The notes under the pieces are model-generated. The model was not told the DNA's origin. It ran no database searches and saw only the letters and a program-made list of their open reading frames with translations. This document shows positions 33,797 through 42,559 of a DNA stretch of 64,000 nucleotides, piece by piece; the first letter of the stretch is position 1, and every line of letters begins with the position of its first letter. The DNA is taken from contig NZ_KI421504.1 of NCBI RefSeq assembly GCF_000473165.1, forward strand, positions 3,733,070 through 3,797,069. Reading direction: 5' to 3'. This DNA is from Leisingera aquimarina DSM 24565. GTDB lineage: Bacteria; Pseudomonadota; Alphaproteobacteria; Rhodobacterales; Rhodobacteraceae. A program made the position numbers and the translations under genes.

Positions 33797-35560
33797 TCAG
33801 AACAGCGACAAAATCGGATCGCTGACGCCTGTGTTCAAAGGTGCGTTGAGATCCGCCAGCATCAGGAACCTGTTGCGGAATTCATCCAGTTTTCCGGCTT
33901 CGAGAAAATCTGCAGGATGGGTGGTTCCAAATGCAGCAAACGAACGCTCCTTCATTTCCTCCACCTGCCTGTCCACATCCAGCTGGCCGAAACCAGACGG
34001 CAGCGCCAACGCGCTTTCAAAAACCGTTTTCAGCGGCGGCGAACCGATAATGCCGTACCAATGGGCGTTTTCGCTGCCGCCTGCGTCAGCAACGGTCTGC
34101 AGCTCGCGCTCAAAGGCCAGCGCCAGGCGCATGTTCTGATCGCTCTCGCCGATCTCAATTTCAAACTGGCGGGTGGTGTAAAGCTCTGAAAGTTGCTCGG
34201 CAAAGCCTTCGGGATACTCCCGGCTGGTTTCTCCCTCGTTGAAAGAAAAGGCATGCGCCATGGCTTTCAGGCCCGAGTCATAATGCAAGTTTGCATATGA
34301 CGTGCTGGACGACAGGTCAGATTCAAAGACGCGAATCACTGTGTCAAACTCCAAACTCCGTTTGCTTTGCCCAAAAATGTCCAGCGTCGCATTGAACAAG
34401 CTTATATCAAAGACCAGCTCCCTTGGATCGGAGAAGGTGCCCAATTTGTCCGTGATCTCATTGGAAAACACCTGCATCTTGCTGACATGATCCGGCCAGC
34501 CGTTCTGGAACGCATCAGCAAAGTCATAGTAGGCAGCATTTTCCGGCTGGTTCACATAGGAGTTCGGGTCTGACAGGTCGGATTCCAGAATCTGACGCAG
34601 CTCGGCCTCGTCCCTGCCAAGAAGGCCGAATGTGTCCAGCGCATGCTCCAGCACCTCCGAGTTTGACAACAGCTCATCCGGGTCGGTCATTTCATTGATA
34701 TCCGGCCAGCCGAATGCAAAGGCCTCTGAAACCGCAAGATACCTTGTGTCCTCCAGCTGGTTCACAAAGGAATCTGGATCGGTTGTATCCGATTCGAGAA
34801 CGCGCCGCAGAAAAACGGGGTTGGAGCTTTCCAGATCGAAGGTTTCAATGACGGCTTGCAGAAGATTCTTATCCTCCAGCAGATCATCCGCGCTTGCCAG
34901 GCCTTCGGCATGGTCATTGAACTCCCCGACCAGCGCCTGAATGCTGTTTTCATACACCGGCGGTGCATTGAAACTGAATTGCCGGGCAAACTCGGCATAT
35001 TTCGGATTGCTCAGCCTGTTTACAAAGGAGGCCGGGTCTTCCAGGTCGGATTCCAGAACTTTCTGCAAAAAGAACGGGTTGTTCTCAAACCCCTCCATTC
35101 CGACATTGCCGAGCGCCTTGCGCAGCAGGGTGCCGTTTGCCAGCAAATCATCCGGCGAGGCGACGCTGGCAAATTCAGCGCCACCCTTGGCAGAGGGAAG
35201 CGTTGGTCCATCCGGATTGTTGAAACCAAAGGTGGCCGCCAGCGCCTGATACCGGACGTCGTTGAGCCGGTTCACAAAAGATCCCGAGTCGCTGACGTCG
35301 GATTCAAGCACTTTCTTGATGAACGCCCTGTTGCCGATATCCTCGTCCAGGCCAAAGGCGCCCAGCGTCACGGTCAGCAGATTGTAGTCATCCAGCAGCT
35401 CGTCCGATGTCTGAATGCTGGTGATTTTTTGATTGAAGTCCTGCACCGTCCGGTCGATGACCGGCGATTTCTCATAAATTTCCTGCTGCTGGTCGCGGGT
35501 CCGCTGCAGGAAGGTCCACCCGCTGATACCGGTGCCCAACACATAGGGTGTAAAGCTCAC
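33797..35560 (-). CDS. DUF1217-family protein with five tandem repeats
   Basis: 587 aa, starting at GTG 35560 (GGAG at about 9 nt). The protein is built from about 70-90-residue units of the pattern LL...L..FGL......F..KVLESD..D..SFVN.L.D.RY..LA.AF.F. The ESD marks are at residues 86, 170, 256, 326 and 413. The last 150 residues differ (YTTRQFEIEIGESDQNMRLA, then GIIGSPPLKTVFE, the conserved C-terminal part of DUF1217). DUF1217 genes in Rhodobacteraceae are often found with flagellar genes, but none are here. No signal peptide is seen, so an unusual secretion route or a cytoplasmic role is open. Confidence 0.8.
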   Translation of the reverse strand: MSFTPYVLGTGISGWTFLQRTRDQQQEIYEKSPVIDRTVQDFNQKITSIQTSDELLDDYNLLTVTLGAFGLDEDIGNRAFIKKVLESDVSDSGSFVNRLNDVRYQALAATFGFNNPDGPTLPSAKGGAEFASVASPDDLLANGTLLRKALGNVGMEGFENNPFFLQKVLESDLEDPASFVNRLSNPKYAEFARQFSFNAPPVYENSIQALVGEFNDHAEGLASADDLLEDKNLLQAVIETFDLESSNPVFLRRVLESDTTDPDSFVNQLEDTRYLAVSEAFAFGWPDINEMTDPDELLSNSEVLEHALDTFGLLGRDEAELRQILESDLSDPNSYVNQPENAAYYDFADAFQNGWPDHVSKMQVFSNEITDKLGTFSDPRELVFDISLFNATLDIFGQSKRSLEFDTVIRVFESDLSSSTSYANLHYDSGLKAMAHAFSFNEGETSREYPEGFAEQLSELYTTRQFEIEIGESDQNMRLALAFERELQTVADAGGSENAHWYGIIGSPPLKTVFESALALPSGFGQLDVDRQVEEMKERSFAAFGTTHPADFLEAGKLDEFRNRFLMLADLNAPLNTGVSDPILSLF

Positions 35561-35786
35561 GCGCCTGTCTCCTGTAAAACCGGCCCAGACAGATAGCCGC
35601 CTGGCGCCGTTCGTCAGGGGCAACATAACTAAAGGTGATGAATAAATATGAAACACCGCGCAAAAACCGGGTTGGACGCGGTGCAGCAAGCCTGTCTTTC
35701 CGGGCGGCAGAGGCGGCAAGCATTCCCGCCTGCTCCAGCCCACTCTTGCAGATGCGCTTCCCAGTTGGGCGCGGCGCGGGCAGCGC

Positions 35787-36592
35787 CTAGCGGCAGGCCA
35801 GTACGGCCTGCAGACGCGTTCCCTGACCGAAAGGGCCGATGTCCTGGCTGGCGATCCTGCCGTCCTGCAGACGGGATGCGATGATCCTGCGCCAATCACC
35901 GCTGACCGTCACCAGCTCCGGTCCCTGCCCGCAATTGCGGATGCCGGAGGTGATGAAGCCCTGGCCGATCCGGTGATTGGTCAGCCCGGCTTGGCTGGCT
36001 GTTTCAGTCAGCGCGCCGTCCTTGAACCGCCAGATGCGCAGGGTTTTCGCCAGGTGCGGCCGGTCGACATAGGCTACCTCCACATACCCGTCGCCATCCA
36101 GATCCGCGGCGCCAATTGGGGCCAGCCAGCGGTTGCGGGTGCCAATATGCGGAGTAGCGGCAATTTTCTCCCCACGCGCGTCATAAATGGCCAGCTGGGC
36201 ACCCTGCGCCACATCGGTTTCGACCACCAGGACTTCGGGGCTGTCATCGCCGTCCACATCCGCCAGCCGCGGCGCGGTGTCCTCGAACACATGATCCTGC
36301 GGCAGGCGGATTAGAATTTTGGACTTCCGGTGGACCGTCTTGTTAGTAAGCCCGACCTCATCCGTGCCTTCTACGGTCAGCACCAGCGTCCCGTATTCCA
36401 CATCATCACCCAGCACACCGTGCCCGTAGCGGGTGGTGGGATCGCCGTAACGCGCCGAGACCACCCTGTCCTCAGCCGCCAGTGCAGAAGGGCCAGCCAA
36501 GGCCAGCCCCAGGCACAACGCCCGCCATGCGCGGCGGGCGGAACGGGGCCGGGCGCGCATCCTCAGACGCCGCGCCGCTGCCCCCGCGGTCA

Positions 36593-36593
<1 letters not shown>
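35787..36593 (-). CDS. Exported FG-GAP/VCBS-repeat protein
   Basis: 268 aa. A long Arg-rich n-region (RRLRMRARPRSARRAWRA) precedes a hydrophobic stretch and a probable cleavage after ALAA (about residue 40). Two calcium-binding FG-GAP-like units follow: LADVDGDDSPEVLVVE and AADLDGDGYVEVAYVD, with WRFKDGALTETASQ after. It is a beta-propeller-like periplasmic protein of unknown role. Its ATG overlaps the ferredoxin stop (TGATG), so the two are translated together, an odd pairing of exported and cytoplasmic proteins. Confidence 0.8.
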
Positions 36594-37044
<451 letters not shown>

Positions 37045-37094
37045 ACGTCGGATATTTTTCAACTGCAGAGCCGTTTTCCTCATGCCAGCTCCCG

Positions 37095-37528
37095 CCCTCG
37101 CTCCAACCTCTGCCTCGGCCTGCGCAGCAGACGGGCACAGTTCACAGCCCTGGCCGCGCCCGCCGCACTGCCTGCCCGCCGCCCGGCTGCCCGGCTGCAG
37201 GAACCGCTCCAGGACGCCCGCATCACCGTCGCCGGGCTGGTGATCCTGCGCCAGCGCCCCGGCACCGCCAAGGGGTGATCTTTGTCACGCTTGAGGATGA
37301 AACCGGCATCGCCAACGTCATCGTCAGGCGTAAGATTTACGAGGCTTTCCACCGTGCGGTGATCTCCGGCCGGCTCTTGCGCGTCACCGGCCGGCTGCAG
37401 CGGGCGCATTCCGTCCCCATGTGATTGCCGGGACGGTTGAGGACATTTCGCCGATGCTTGACCTGTTGCTGGCGGAACAAGGCCGCCGGGATGATCCCGC
37501 CTTTGCGCAAGGGCCGGAACTGGGCTAA
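37095..37528 (+). pseudogene. dnaE2: dnaE2 (error-prone DNA polymerase III alpha), 3' remnant
   Basis: Three pieces of the DnaE2 C-terminus lie in order but in different frames. The first is ARITVAGLVILRQRPGTAKG (frame of 37024). The second is GVIFVTLEDETGIANVIVRR with ISGRLLRVTGRLQR (after a lost G at about 37275). The third is HVIAGTVEDISPMLDLLLAE through to GPELG and a TAA at 37526 (after a second shift near 37420). The OB-fold tail is all that is left; the polymerase core and the usual upstream imuA and imuB genes are absent. The LexA box at 37030 is probably the old operon promoter. Confidence 0.85.
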
Positions 37529-37601
37529 CCTGCCGTCAAAGCACCGGCGCCCGGAACTGACATGCGCGCCGGCAGAGGCACAGTGACAAAGGCACGCGGG
37601 C

Positions 37602-38123
37602 ATGACGCCGAGCATTTTCGATATCAGCCGCCGGCTTTGGCCCGGGCTGCTGCTGGCACTGCTGGCGGCCTGTGTCCAGCCGTCGACCGGCGGCGACGTT
37701 TCCCGCGCCGGCCGCTATGCCCCGCCCGGCGCGGCGCCCGGCACCTGCTGGAGCACGCACACCTCCCCCGCGGTGATCGAGACCGTCACCAGCCAGATCC
37801 TGGCAGAACCGGCGCTAACCGGCAGCAACGGCCAGATCATCCGCCCCGCCGCCTTCCGCACCGAGACCCGCCAGCAAATCGTAAAACCGCGGCAGAAACG
37901 CTGGATCGAAATCCCCTGCCCCGCAATGATGACGCCGGACTTTATCCGGACAATCCAACGCGCCTTGGCCGCCCGCGCGATCTACCGCGGCCCCCTTCAC
38001 GGACAGATGGACGCCGCCACCCGCAAGGCTGTGCAACGCTATCAGGCACCGCTGGGGCTGGACAGCGGCACCCTGACACTCACCTCCGCCCGCAAGCTGG
38101 GACTGGTCGCCGTGGAGGGCTGA
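37602..38123 (+). CDS. Peptidoglycan-binding lipoprotein
   Basis: 173 aa. The N-terminus has a lipobox LLALLAAC with lipidated Cys24. The C-terminal 60 residues form a PG_binding_1-type helical domain (FIRTIQRALAARAIYRGPLH, then MDAATRKAVQRYQAPLGL). In between is a conserved Roseobacter stretch containing CWSTHTSPAVIETVTSQI and KRWIEIPCPAMM. It is likely anchored to the outer or inner membrane and bound to the cell wall. The start chosen is ATG 37602. Confidence 0.82.
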   Translation: MTPSIFDISRRLWPGLLLALLAACVQPSTGGDVSRAGRYAPPGAAPGTCWSTHTSPAVIETVTSQILAEPALTGSNGQIIRPAAFRTETRQQIVKPRQKRWIEIPCPAMMTPDFIRTIQRALAARAIYRGPLHGQMDAATRKAVQRYQAPLGLDSGTLTLTSARKLGLVAVEG

Positions 38124-38211
38124 ACCAACCGGTTCAGCTCCCCGGTTCCCCGGTGTCCATGCCTCTGCTAAGGTCCGCCGGACTGGGCACCAGACGCAAA
38201 GAGATTTGGCC

Positions 38212-38880
38212 ATGCTGACAACCCGCCTGCCCGATACCGGCTTTCTCTCCGGCGCCTCCGGTCCGCTCAGGCGCATGCTGGAAAGCCAGGCCGCAGAAGT
38301 AAAGCTGCACCAGGGCGAAGTTCTGTTTGAACAGGGCGATGCAGGCGACGCGCTTTATGCAATTGCCGAGGGGGCGCTGGAGTTTTCGGTGCTGTCTGCT
38401 TCGGGGCGCAAACTGTCGCTCGACATGATGCGCCCCGGCGCGGTGTTCGGCGAGATCACCCTGTTCGATCCGGGGGAGCGCACCGCTACCGCCATCGCCG
38501 CCGAACCCAGCCGGGTGCTGCGGCTGCGCAGCGGCGATGTGCTGGCACAGATCCGCCAGCATCCGGATCTGGCTGCCGACCTGTTGCGGCTGGCGGGGCA
38601 GCGGATGCGCTGGATGAACACCCAGCTGAACGAACAGGTCTTTCTGCCGATGCCGGTGCGGCTGGCCCGCAAGCTGCTGTATCTCGCACCGGAAGGCCGC
38701 GACGGCCGCGTCGCGCTGTCGCAAGCGGAGCTGGCTGAATTCGTCGGTGCCACCCGCGAGGCGGTTTCAAAAACCCTGGCCGCCTGGAAGCGCAACGGCC
38801 TGGTCAGCATCAGCCGCGGCGGCGTGCAGATCCTGGACCGGGACGAGCTGGCGGTGCTGGCCGAGCCGGACTCGATCTAA
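38212..38880 (+). CDS. Crp/Fnr-family transcriptional regulator
   Basis: 222 aa. The cyclic-nucleotide-binding-like domain reads LHQGEVLFEQGDAGDALYAI and MMRPGAVFGEITLFDPGERT. The C-terminal winged helix has LSQAELAEFVGATREAVSKT and LAAWKRNGLV. No Cys cluster of the FNR type is present near the N-terminus, so it is Crp-like and the ligand is unknown. The ATG at 38212 has AAAGAGA upstream. An inverted repeat follows the gene, but no divergent target gene is evident. Confidence 0.9.
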   Translation: MLTTRLPDTGFLSGASGPLRRMLESQAAEVKLHQGEVLFEQGDAGDALYAIAEGALEFSVLSASGRKLSLDMMRPGAVFGEITLFDPGERTATAIAAEPSRVLRLRSGDVLAQIRQHPDLAADLLRLAGQRMRWMNTQLNEQVFLPMPVRLARKLLYLAPEGRDGRVALSQAELAEFVGATREAVSKTLAAWKRNGLVSISRGGVQILDRDELAVLAEPDSI

Positions 38881-38927
38881 GGGCGCTTGCCCGCGGAAAT
38901 CTGTTCTAAACCTGCAAGAAAATTCCT

Positions 38928-38951
38928 GTTCTGTAATCCGGGTTACAGAAC
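38928..38951. repeat. Perfect inverted repeat downstream of the Crp-family gene
   Basis: GTTCTGTAA (38928-38936), 6-nt spacer, TTACAGAAC (38943-38951). A further CTGTTCT half lies at 38901. It is AT-richer than the surroundings and has no T-run, so an operator is as likely as a terminator. Confidence 0.5.
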
Positions 38952-39024
38952 GCGCGCTCGCAGCTGGCGATAACCGGATACAGACAGCCATTATCCGTTC
39001 CATCCCAATGGCTGCCTGTCCCCA

Positions 39025-39056
39025 AAGAGCCATGTGCCCGCCAGCGCATGGCTCTT
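39025..39056 (+). terminator. Hairpin upstream of the methyltransferase gene
   Basis: AAGAGCCATG (39025-39034), 12-nt loop, CATGGCTCTT (39047-39056), then CCCTTTTCC. Another 8-bp stem CAGCCATT/AATGGCTG (38985-39014) lies just before it. It may end the Crp-family transcript. Confidence 0.5.
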
Positions 39057-39142
39057 CCCTTTTCCGGCTCCCGCCCCGGCCCCGGGACCTCACGAAATAT
39101 TTCACTTAGCCTTCCTGGAACCGGGCCGGTACTGTGCCCCGC

Positions 39143-39655
39143 ATGGCATATGACTACGACAAGCTTTACCGCGAAACACCTGAGGCGCTCGGCGCGCCCT
39201 CCACGGTCTTCACCGCCTTTTTCAACGGGCTGCCCACCAAGAGATTAAAGGTTCTGGACGCCGGCTGCGGCCAGGGGCGGGACGCGTTGTTCATCGCCCG
39301 CTTGGGCCACCGGGTGACCGGCGTGGACCTGTCCCCGCATGGCATCCAGGGCATGCTGGCCACCGCCGCGCAGGAAGGCTTGGACATCACCGGCATTGCC
39401 GCCGACCTCACCGCTTGGGAGCCGCAGGAGGACTATGACATCCTGCTGTTCGACCGGACCCTGCACATGCTGGCCGCGCCGGACCGGCGGGCGGTCCTGG
39501 CCCGCAGCCTGCCGCATCTGCGTCCGGGCGGCTGGGTTCTGATTTCCGATGAAAAAGGCAACCTAGAGGATTTCCGCCGGATTTTTGCCGCAGAACCGGG
39601 TGCCTGGCACACCGAACAGGACAGTCGCGGTGTGTTGTTCATGAAACGCGCATAG
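39143..39655 (+). CDS. Class I SAM-dependent methyltransferase (TehB-like)
   Basis: 170 aa. SAM-binding motif I is VLDAGCGQGRDALFIARLGH, followed by VTGVDLSPHGIQGM (acidic residue of motif II). LLFDRTLHMLAAPDR and LRPGGWVLISDEKGNLEDF are the later strands. It starts MAYDYDKLYRETPEALG, as small TehB/UbiE-type enzymes do. The substrate is unknown. It converges with degP across a bidirectional terminator. Confidence 0.85.
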   Translation: MAYDYDKLYRETPEALGAPSTVFTAFFNGLPTKRLKVLDAGCGQGRDALFIARLGHRVTGVDLSPHGIQGMLATAAQEGLDITGIAADLTAWEPQEDYDILLFDRTLHMLAAPDRRAVLARSLPHLRPGGWVLISDEKGNLEDFRRIFAAEPGAWHTEQDSRGVLFMKRA

Positions 39656-39673
39656 CCCCCCTGCGGAAGCAAA

Positions 39674-39699
39674 AAAGGCCGGGAGAATGCCCGGCCTTT
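39674..39699. terminator. Bidirectional terminator between the methyltransferase and degP
   Basis: AAAGGCCGGG (39674-39683), loop AGAATG, CCCGGCCTTT (39690-39699), with A-run before and T-rich sequence after. Confidence 0.85.
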
Positions 39700-39730
39700 A
39701 ATTGTTCTTTCTTACTCTGCCTGACGGCTC

Positions 39731-41224
39731 TTACTCCGCCAGGTTCAGCGCCACAAAGCGCGGCTCGCCGCCGCGGCGCACCAGCAGCAGCAACGACTTG
39801 CGGCCCGCCTCCTTGGCTTCGGCAACGCGGGTCTCCAGCTCGCTGATCGAGGTGACTTTTTCCTGGCCCGCCTCGGTGATCACATCGCCGGCGCGCAAGC
39901 CTTTTTCCCAGGCCTCCGACGTCTCATCCACTGAAAGAATCGCCAGCCCTTCGACATCTTCGCCTACACTAAGCTCACCGCGCATCTGGTCAGTCAGAAC
40001 TCCGACCGACAGGCCCAGCAGTTCCTTTTCCGTCTGGCTGGATCCACCATCACCGTTCTGCTGGCTGGACGGCCCGCGTTCGGCATCCTCGCGGCGGCCC
40101 AAGGTCACCCGCAGGGTTTCAGTCTTGCCTTCGCGGTAAACCACCAGCCGCACGGTCTTGCCGACCTCTGCATTGCCGACCTGGCGCACCAGGCCGCGGG
40201 TGTCCTTCACCTCGCCGCCGTCAAAACTAACGATCACATCGCCCGCCAGCACACCGGCCTCTTTGGCGGGGCCTTCTGGGACATCCGTCACCAGCGCGCC
40301 ATGCGCCTTGTCCAAGCCGATCGCCTCAGCCAGATCCGCATCCACATCCTGGATCTTCACACCCAGCCAGCCGCGGCGGGTCTCGCCGAACTGTTTCAGC
40401 TGGTCGACCACCTTGACCACCACATTGGACGCCATAGAGAAACCGATGCCGATGGAACCGCCATTGGGCGACAGGATCGCAGTGTTCACGCCGACCACAT
40501 CGCCATCCATATTGAACAGCGGCCCACCTGAGTTGCCCCGGTTGATCGCCGCATCGGTCTGGATGTAGTCGTCATAAGAGCCTGAAAGCTCGCGGTTGCG
40601 CGCCGACACGATGCCTGCGGAAACCGAGAACCCCTGCCCCAGCGGATTGCCCATGGCGACCACCCAGTCGCCGACGCGCGCCGTGTCGCTGTCACCGAAC
40701 TTGACGAATTTCAGCGGCGCCGGCGCCTGCACCTTCAACAGCGCGATATCGGTGTTAGGATCGGTGCCGATCACCTTGGCCGGCAAAAGCTCCTTGGGCT
40801 GGCCGTCGCCGGGAAAGAACTCGATCTCAATCTCATCGGCCCCTTCGATCACGTGGTTGTTGGTAACGATATAGCCGTCCTCGGAAATCACAAATCCCGA
40901 GCCCAGCGCCGAGGACCGGCGCGGGCGGTTGCCATTGCCATTGCCGTTGCGGTCCTGGAATTCGCGGAAGAAATCTTCAAACGGCGAGCCTTCGGGCACG
41001 ATGCCCCGCGGGCCGGTGCGGCCTTCGACCACAGTGGTGGTGGTTATGTTGACCACCGCCGGGCTGACCTGATCGGCCAGCGGCGCCAGGCTCTCGGGGC
41101 GCGCCATCGCGACCACTGCCTGCATCAGCAGGACGGCCATGCTCAGCACCGCAAGCCAGATCATGCGCATCATCGCGCTGCTGCCGCCTGCCCGGCCGGA
41201 AATTGCAATTGCCTGTGGCTGCAC
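39731..41224 (-). CDS. degP: Do/DegP-family serine protease
   Basis: Periplasmic or membrane-anchored HtrA protease of 497 aa. Residues about 20-42 form a signal peptide or anchor (MIWLAVLSMAVLLMQAVVAM). The catalytic triad is His124 (TNNHVIEG), Asp159 (NTDIALL) and Ser232 (GNSGGPL). Two PDZ domains follow, one after LGVKIQDVDADLAEAIGL, the second near the C-terminus. A Gly/Asn-rich linker lies before the protease core. The start is GTG 41224 with AAGGAG at 7 nt. It follows hflK-hflC-DUF2065 on the same strand, a quality-control cluster. Confidence 0.93.
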   Translation of the reverse strand: MQPQAIAISGRAGGSSAMMRMIWLAVLSMAVLLMQAVVAMARPESLAPLADQVSPAVVNITTTTVVEGRTGPRGIVPEGSPFEDFFREFQDRNGNGNGNRPRRSSALGSGFVISEDGYIVTNNHVIEGADEIEIEFFPGDGQPKELLPAKVIGTDPNTDIALLKVQAPAPLKFVKFGDSDTARVGDWVVAMGNPLGQGFSVSAGIVSARNRELSGSYDDYIQTDAAINRGNSGGPLFNMDGDVVGVNTAILSPNGGSIGIGFSMASNVVVKVVDQLKQFGETRRGWLGVKIQDVDADLAEAIGLDKAHGALVTDVPEGPAKEAGVLAGDVIVSFDGGEVKDTRGLVRQVGNAEVGKTVRLVVYREGKTETLRVTLGRREDAERGPSSQQNGDGGSSQTEKELLGLSVGVLTDQMRGELSVGEDVEGLAILSVDETSEAWEKGLRAGDVITEAGQEKVTSISELETRVAEAKEAGRKSLLLLVRRGGEPRFVALNLAE

Positions 41225-41463
41225 GGATCTACTCCTTGTCACTTCTAAGTCACTTCTAATTCTTCTTGTCCGCCCCTGACCGGCGCCAACACCGGAACAG
41301 CCGGGCGGAGTCTTATGGACCCAATGTAGGAACTTCCGCCCGCCCCGCAACAAATGTTGCAAGGAATAAAGCCGCTGTGACCGGGTTTTCAGCCCGCAAC
41401 AGCGGGGGCGCGTCCTGCTGCAGGCATCCTAGCAGGGAAAAATTACGTTTTCGCTGAAAATCT

Positions 41464-41473
41464 GGGGGGGGGG
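41464..41473 (+). other. Poly-G tract
   Basis: Ten consecutive Gs in the 259-nt gap between the DUF2065 and degP genes. It is non-coding and a possible slippage or assembly-sensitive site. Confidence 0.6.
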
Positions 41474-41483
41474 AAACGGCGCC

Positions 41484-41678
41484 TCAGATGCCAAACCTGA
41501 ACGCCAGCCAGACCAGGATCAAACCCAGCGCCAGCGCCGCCAGCCCCGCATTGCGGCGCTGCTCCTCGCTCAAGGCCCGCAGCATTTCCAGCAGCCGCTC
41601 CACAAGCGAAGGGGCCAGTGCGTACACCAGCCCCTCTGCAATCAGTACCAGCCCAAGAGCCAGGAGGATGAACCCCAT
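41484..41678 (-). CDS. DUF2065-family small membrane protein
   Basis: 64 aa with two hydrophobic segments: FILLALGLVLIAEGLVYALA at the start and LAALALGLILVWLAFRFGI at the end, around EEQRRNAG. This small family usually follows hflC, as here, and its start overlaps the hflC stop (TAATG). The function is unknown; it may belong with the HflKC complex. Confidence 0.88.
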   Translation of the reverse strand: MGFILLALGLVLIAEGLVYALAPSLVERLLEMLRALSEEQRRNAGLAALALGLILVWLAFRFGI

Positions 41679-42559
41679 TACTGCCCAGCCGGCTTGCCGT
41701 CCGAGGATTTCAGGTAGTTGAAAAACTCGTTGTCCGGCGACAGCACCATGGTGGAATTCCCTGCCAGCAGAGAATTCGCATAGGCGTTGAGGCTGCGGTA
41801 GAATTCAAAGAACTCCGGGTCCGCACCATAAGCCTGGGCAAAGATCGCGTTGCGTTCGGCATCTGATTCACCGCGGATGATCTCCGCCTCGCGCTGCGCT
41901 TCCGACACCAGCTCGACCACGGTCCGGTCGGCCTGCGCCCGGATCCGCTGTGCGGCTTCGTTACCGCGGGCGCGCTCGTCGGTGGCTTCGCGCACCCGCT
42001 CGGCCCGCATCCGCTCAAACGTCGCGTCCAAGTTCTCGGACGGCAGGTCGGTGCGTTTCAGCCGCACGTCGATGATGGCAATTCCCAGCGCACGCGCATC
42101 GGCAATGGCGCCGTTGCGGATCCGCAGCATCAGCGCCGCCCGGTCGGAACTCAGGATATCGTTGGAGCTGACCGAGCCGAGGATCTCGCGGGTTTGCGCC
42201 CGCAGGATCGAATCCAGCCGGTTTTCCGCAGTGGCGATACCGCCGGCACCAACCGCCTGACGGAACCGGTTAACATCCACAATCCGGTAGCGCGCAAAGG
42301 CGTCAACCACCAGACGGCGGTCATCCGACGGGGTGATTTCCAGCGGGTCGATATCGCGGCTCAGGATGCGGTCGTCATAGCGCACCACCTCCTGGATCAG
42401 CGGGATCTTGAACGCCAGGCCCGGATCTTCCTTGACCGAGACCACCCGGCCGAACTGCAGCACCAGCGCCTTTTCACGCTCGTCCACAATGAACAGCGAC
42501 GACAGCGCGGTGATGGCAGCGATCACCAGCACCGGCAGCAAAAGAGTTGTCTTACGCAT
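41678..42559 (-). CDS. hflC: HflC, SPFH-domain regulator of FtsH
   Basis: 293 aa. One N-terminal membrane segment (LLLPVLVIAAITALSSLFIV) is followed by a prohibitin/SPFH domain (EREKALVLQFGRVV; RDIDPLEITPSDDRRLVVDA) and a helical coiled region with ARGNEAAQRIRAQADRTVVE. With HflK it forms the periplasm-facing cage around FtsH. The start overlaps the hflK stop (TGATG). Confidence 0.95.
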   Translation of the reverse strand: MRKTTLLLPVLVIAAITALSSLFIVDEREKALVLQFGRVVSVKEDPGLAFKIPLIQEVVRYDDRILSRDIDPLEITPSDDRRLVVDAFARYRIVDVNRFRQAVGAGGIATAENRLDSILRAQTREILGSVSSNDILSSDRAALMLRIRNGAIADARALGIAIIDVRLKRTDLPSENLDATFERMRAERVREATDERARGNEAAQRIRAQADRTVVELVSEAQREAEIIRGESDAERNAIFAQAYGADPEFFEFYRSLNAYANSLLAGNSTMVLSPDNEFFNYLKSSDGKPAGQ

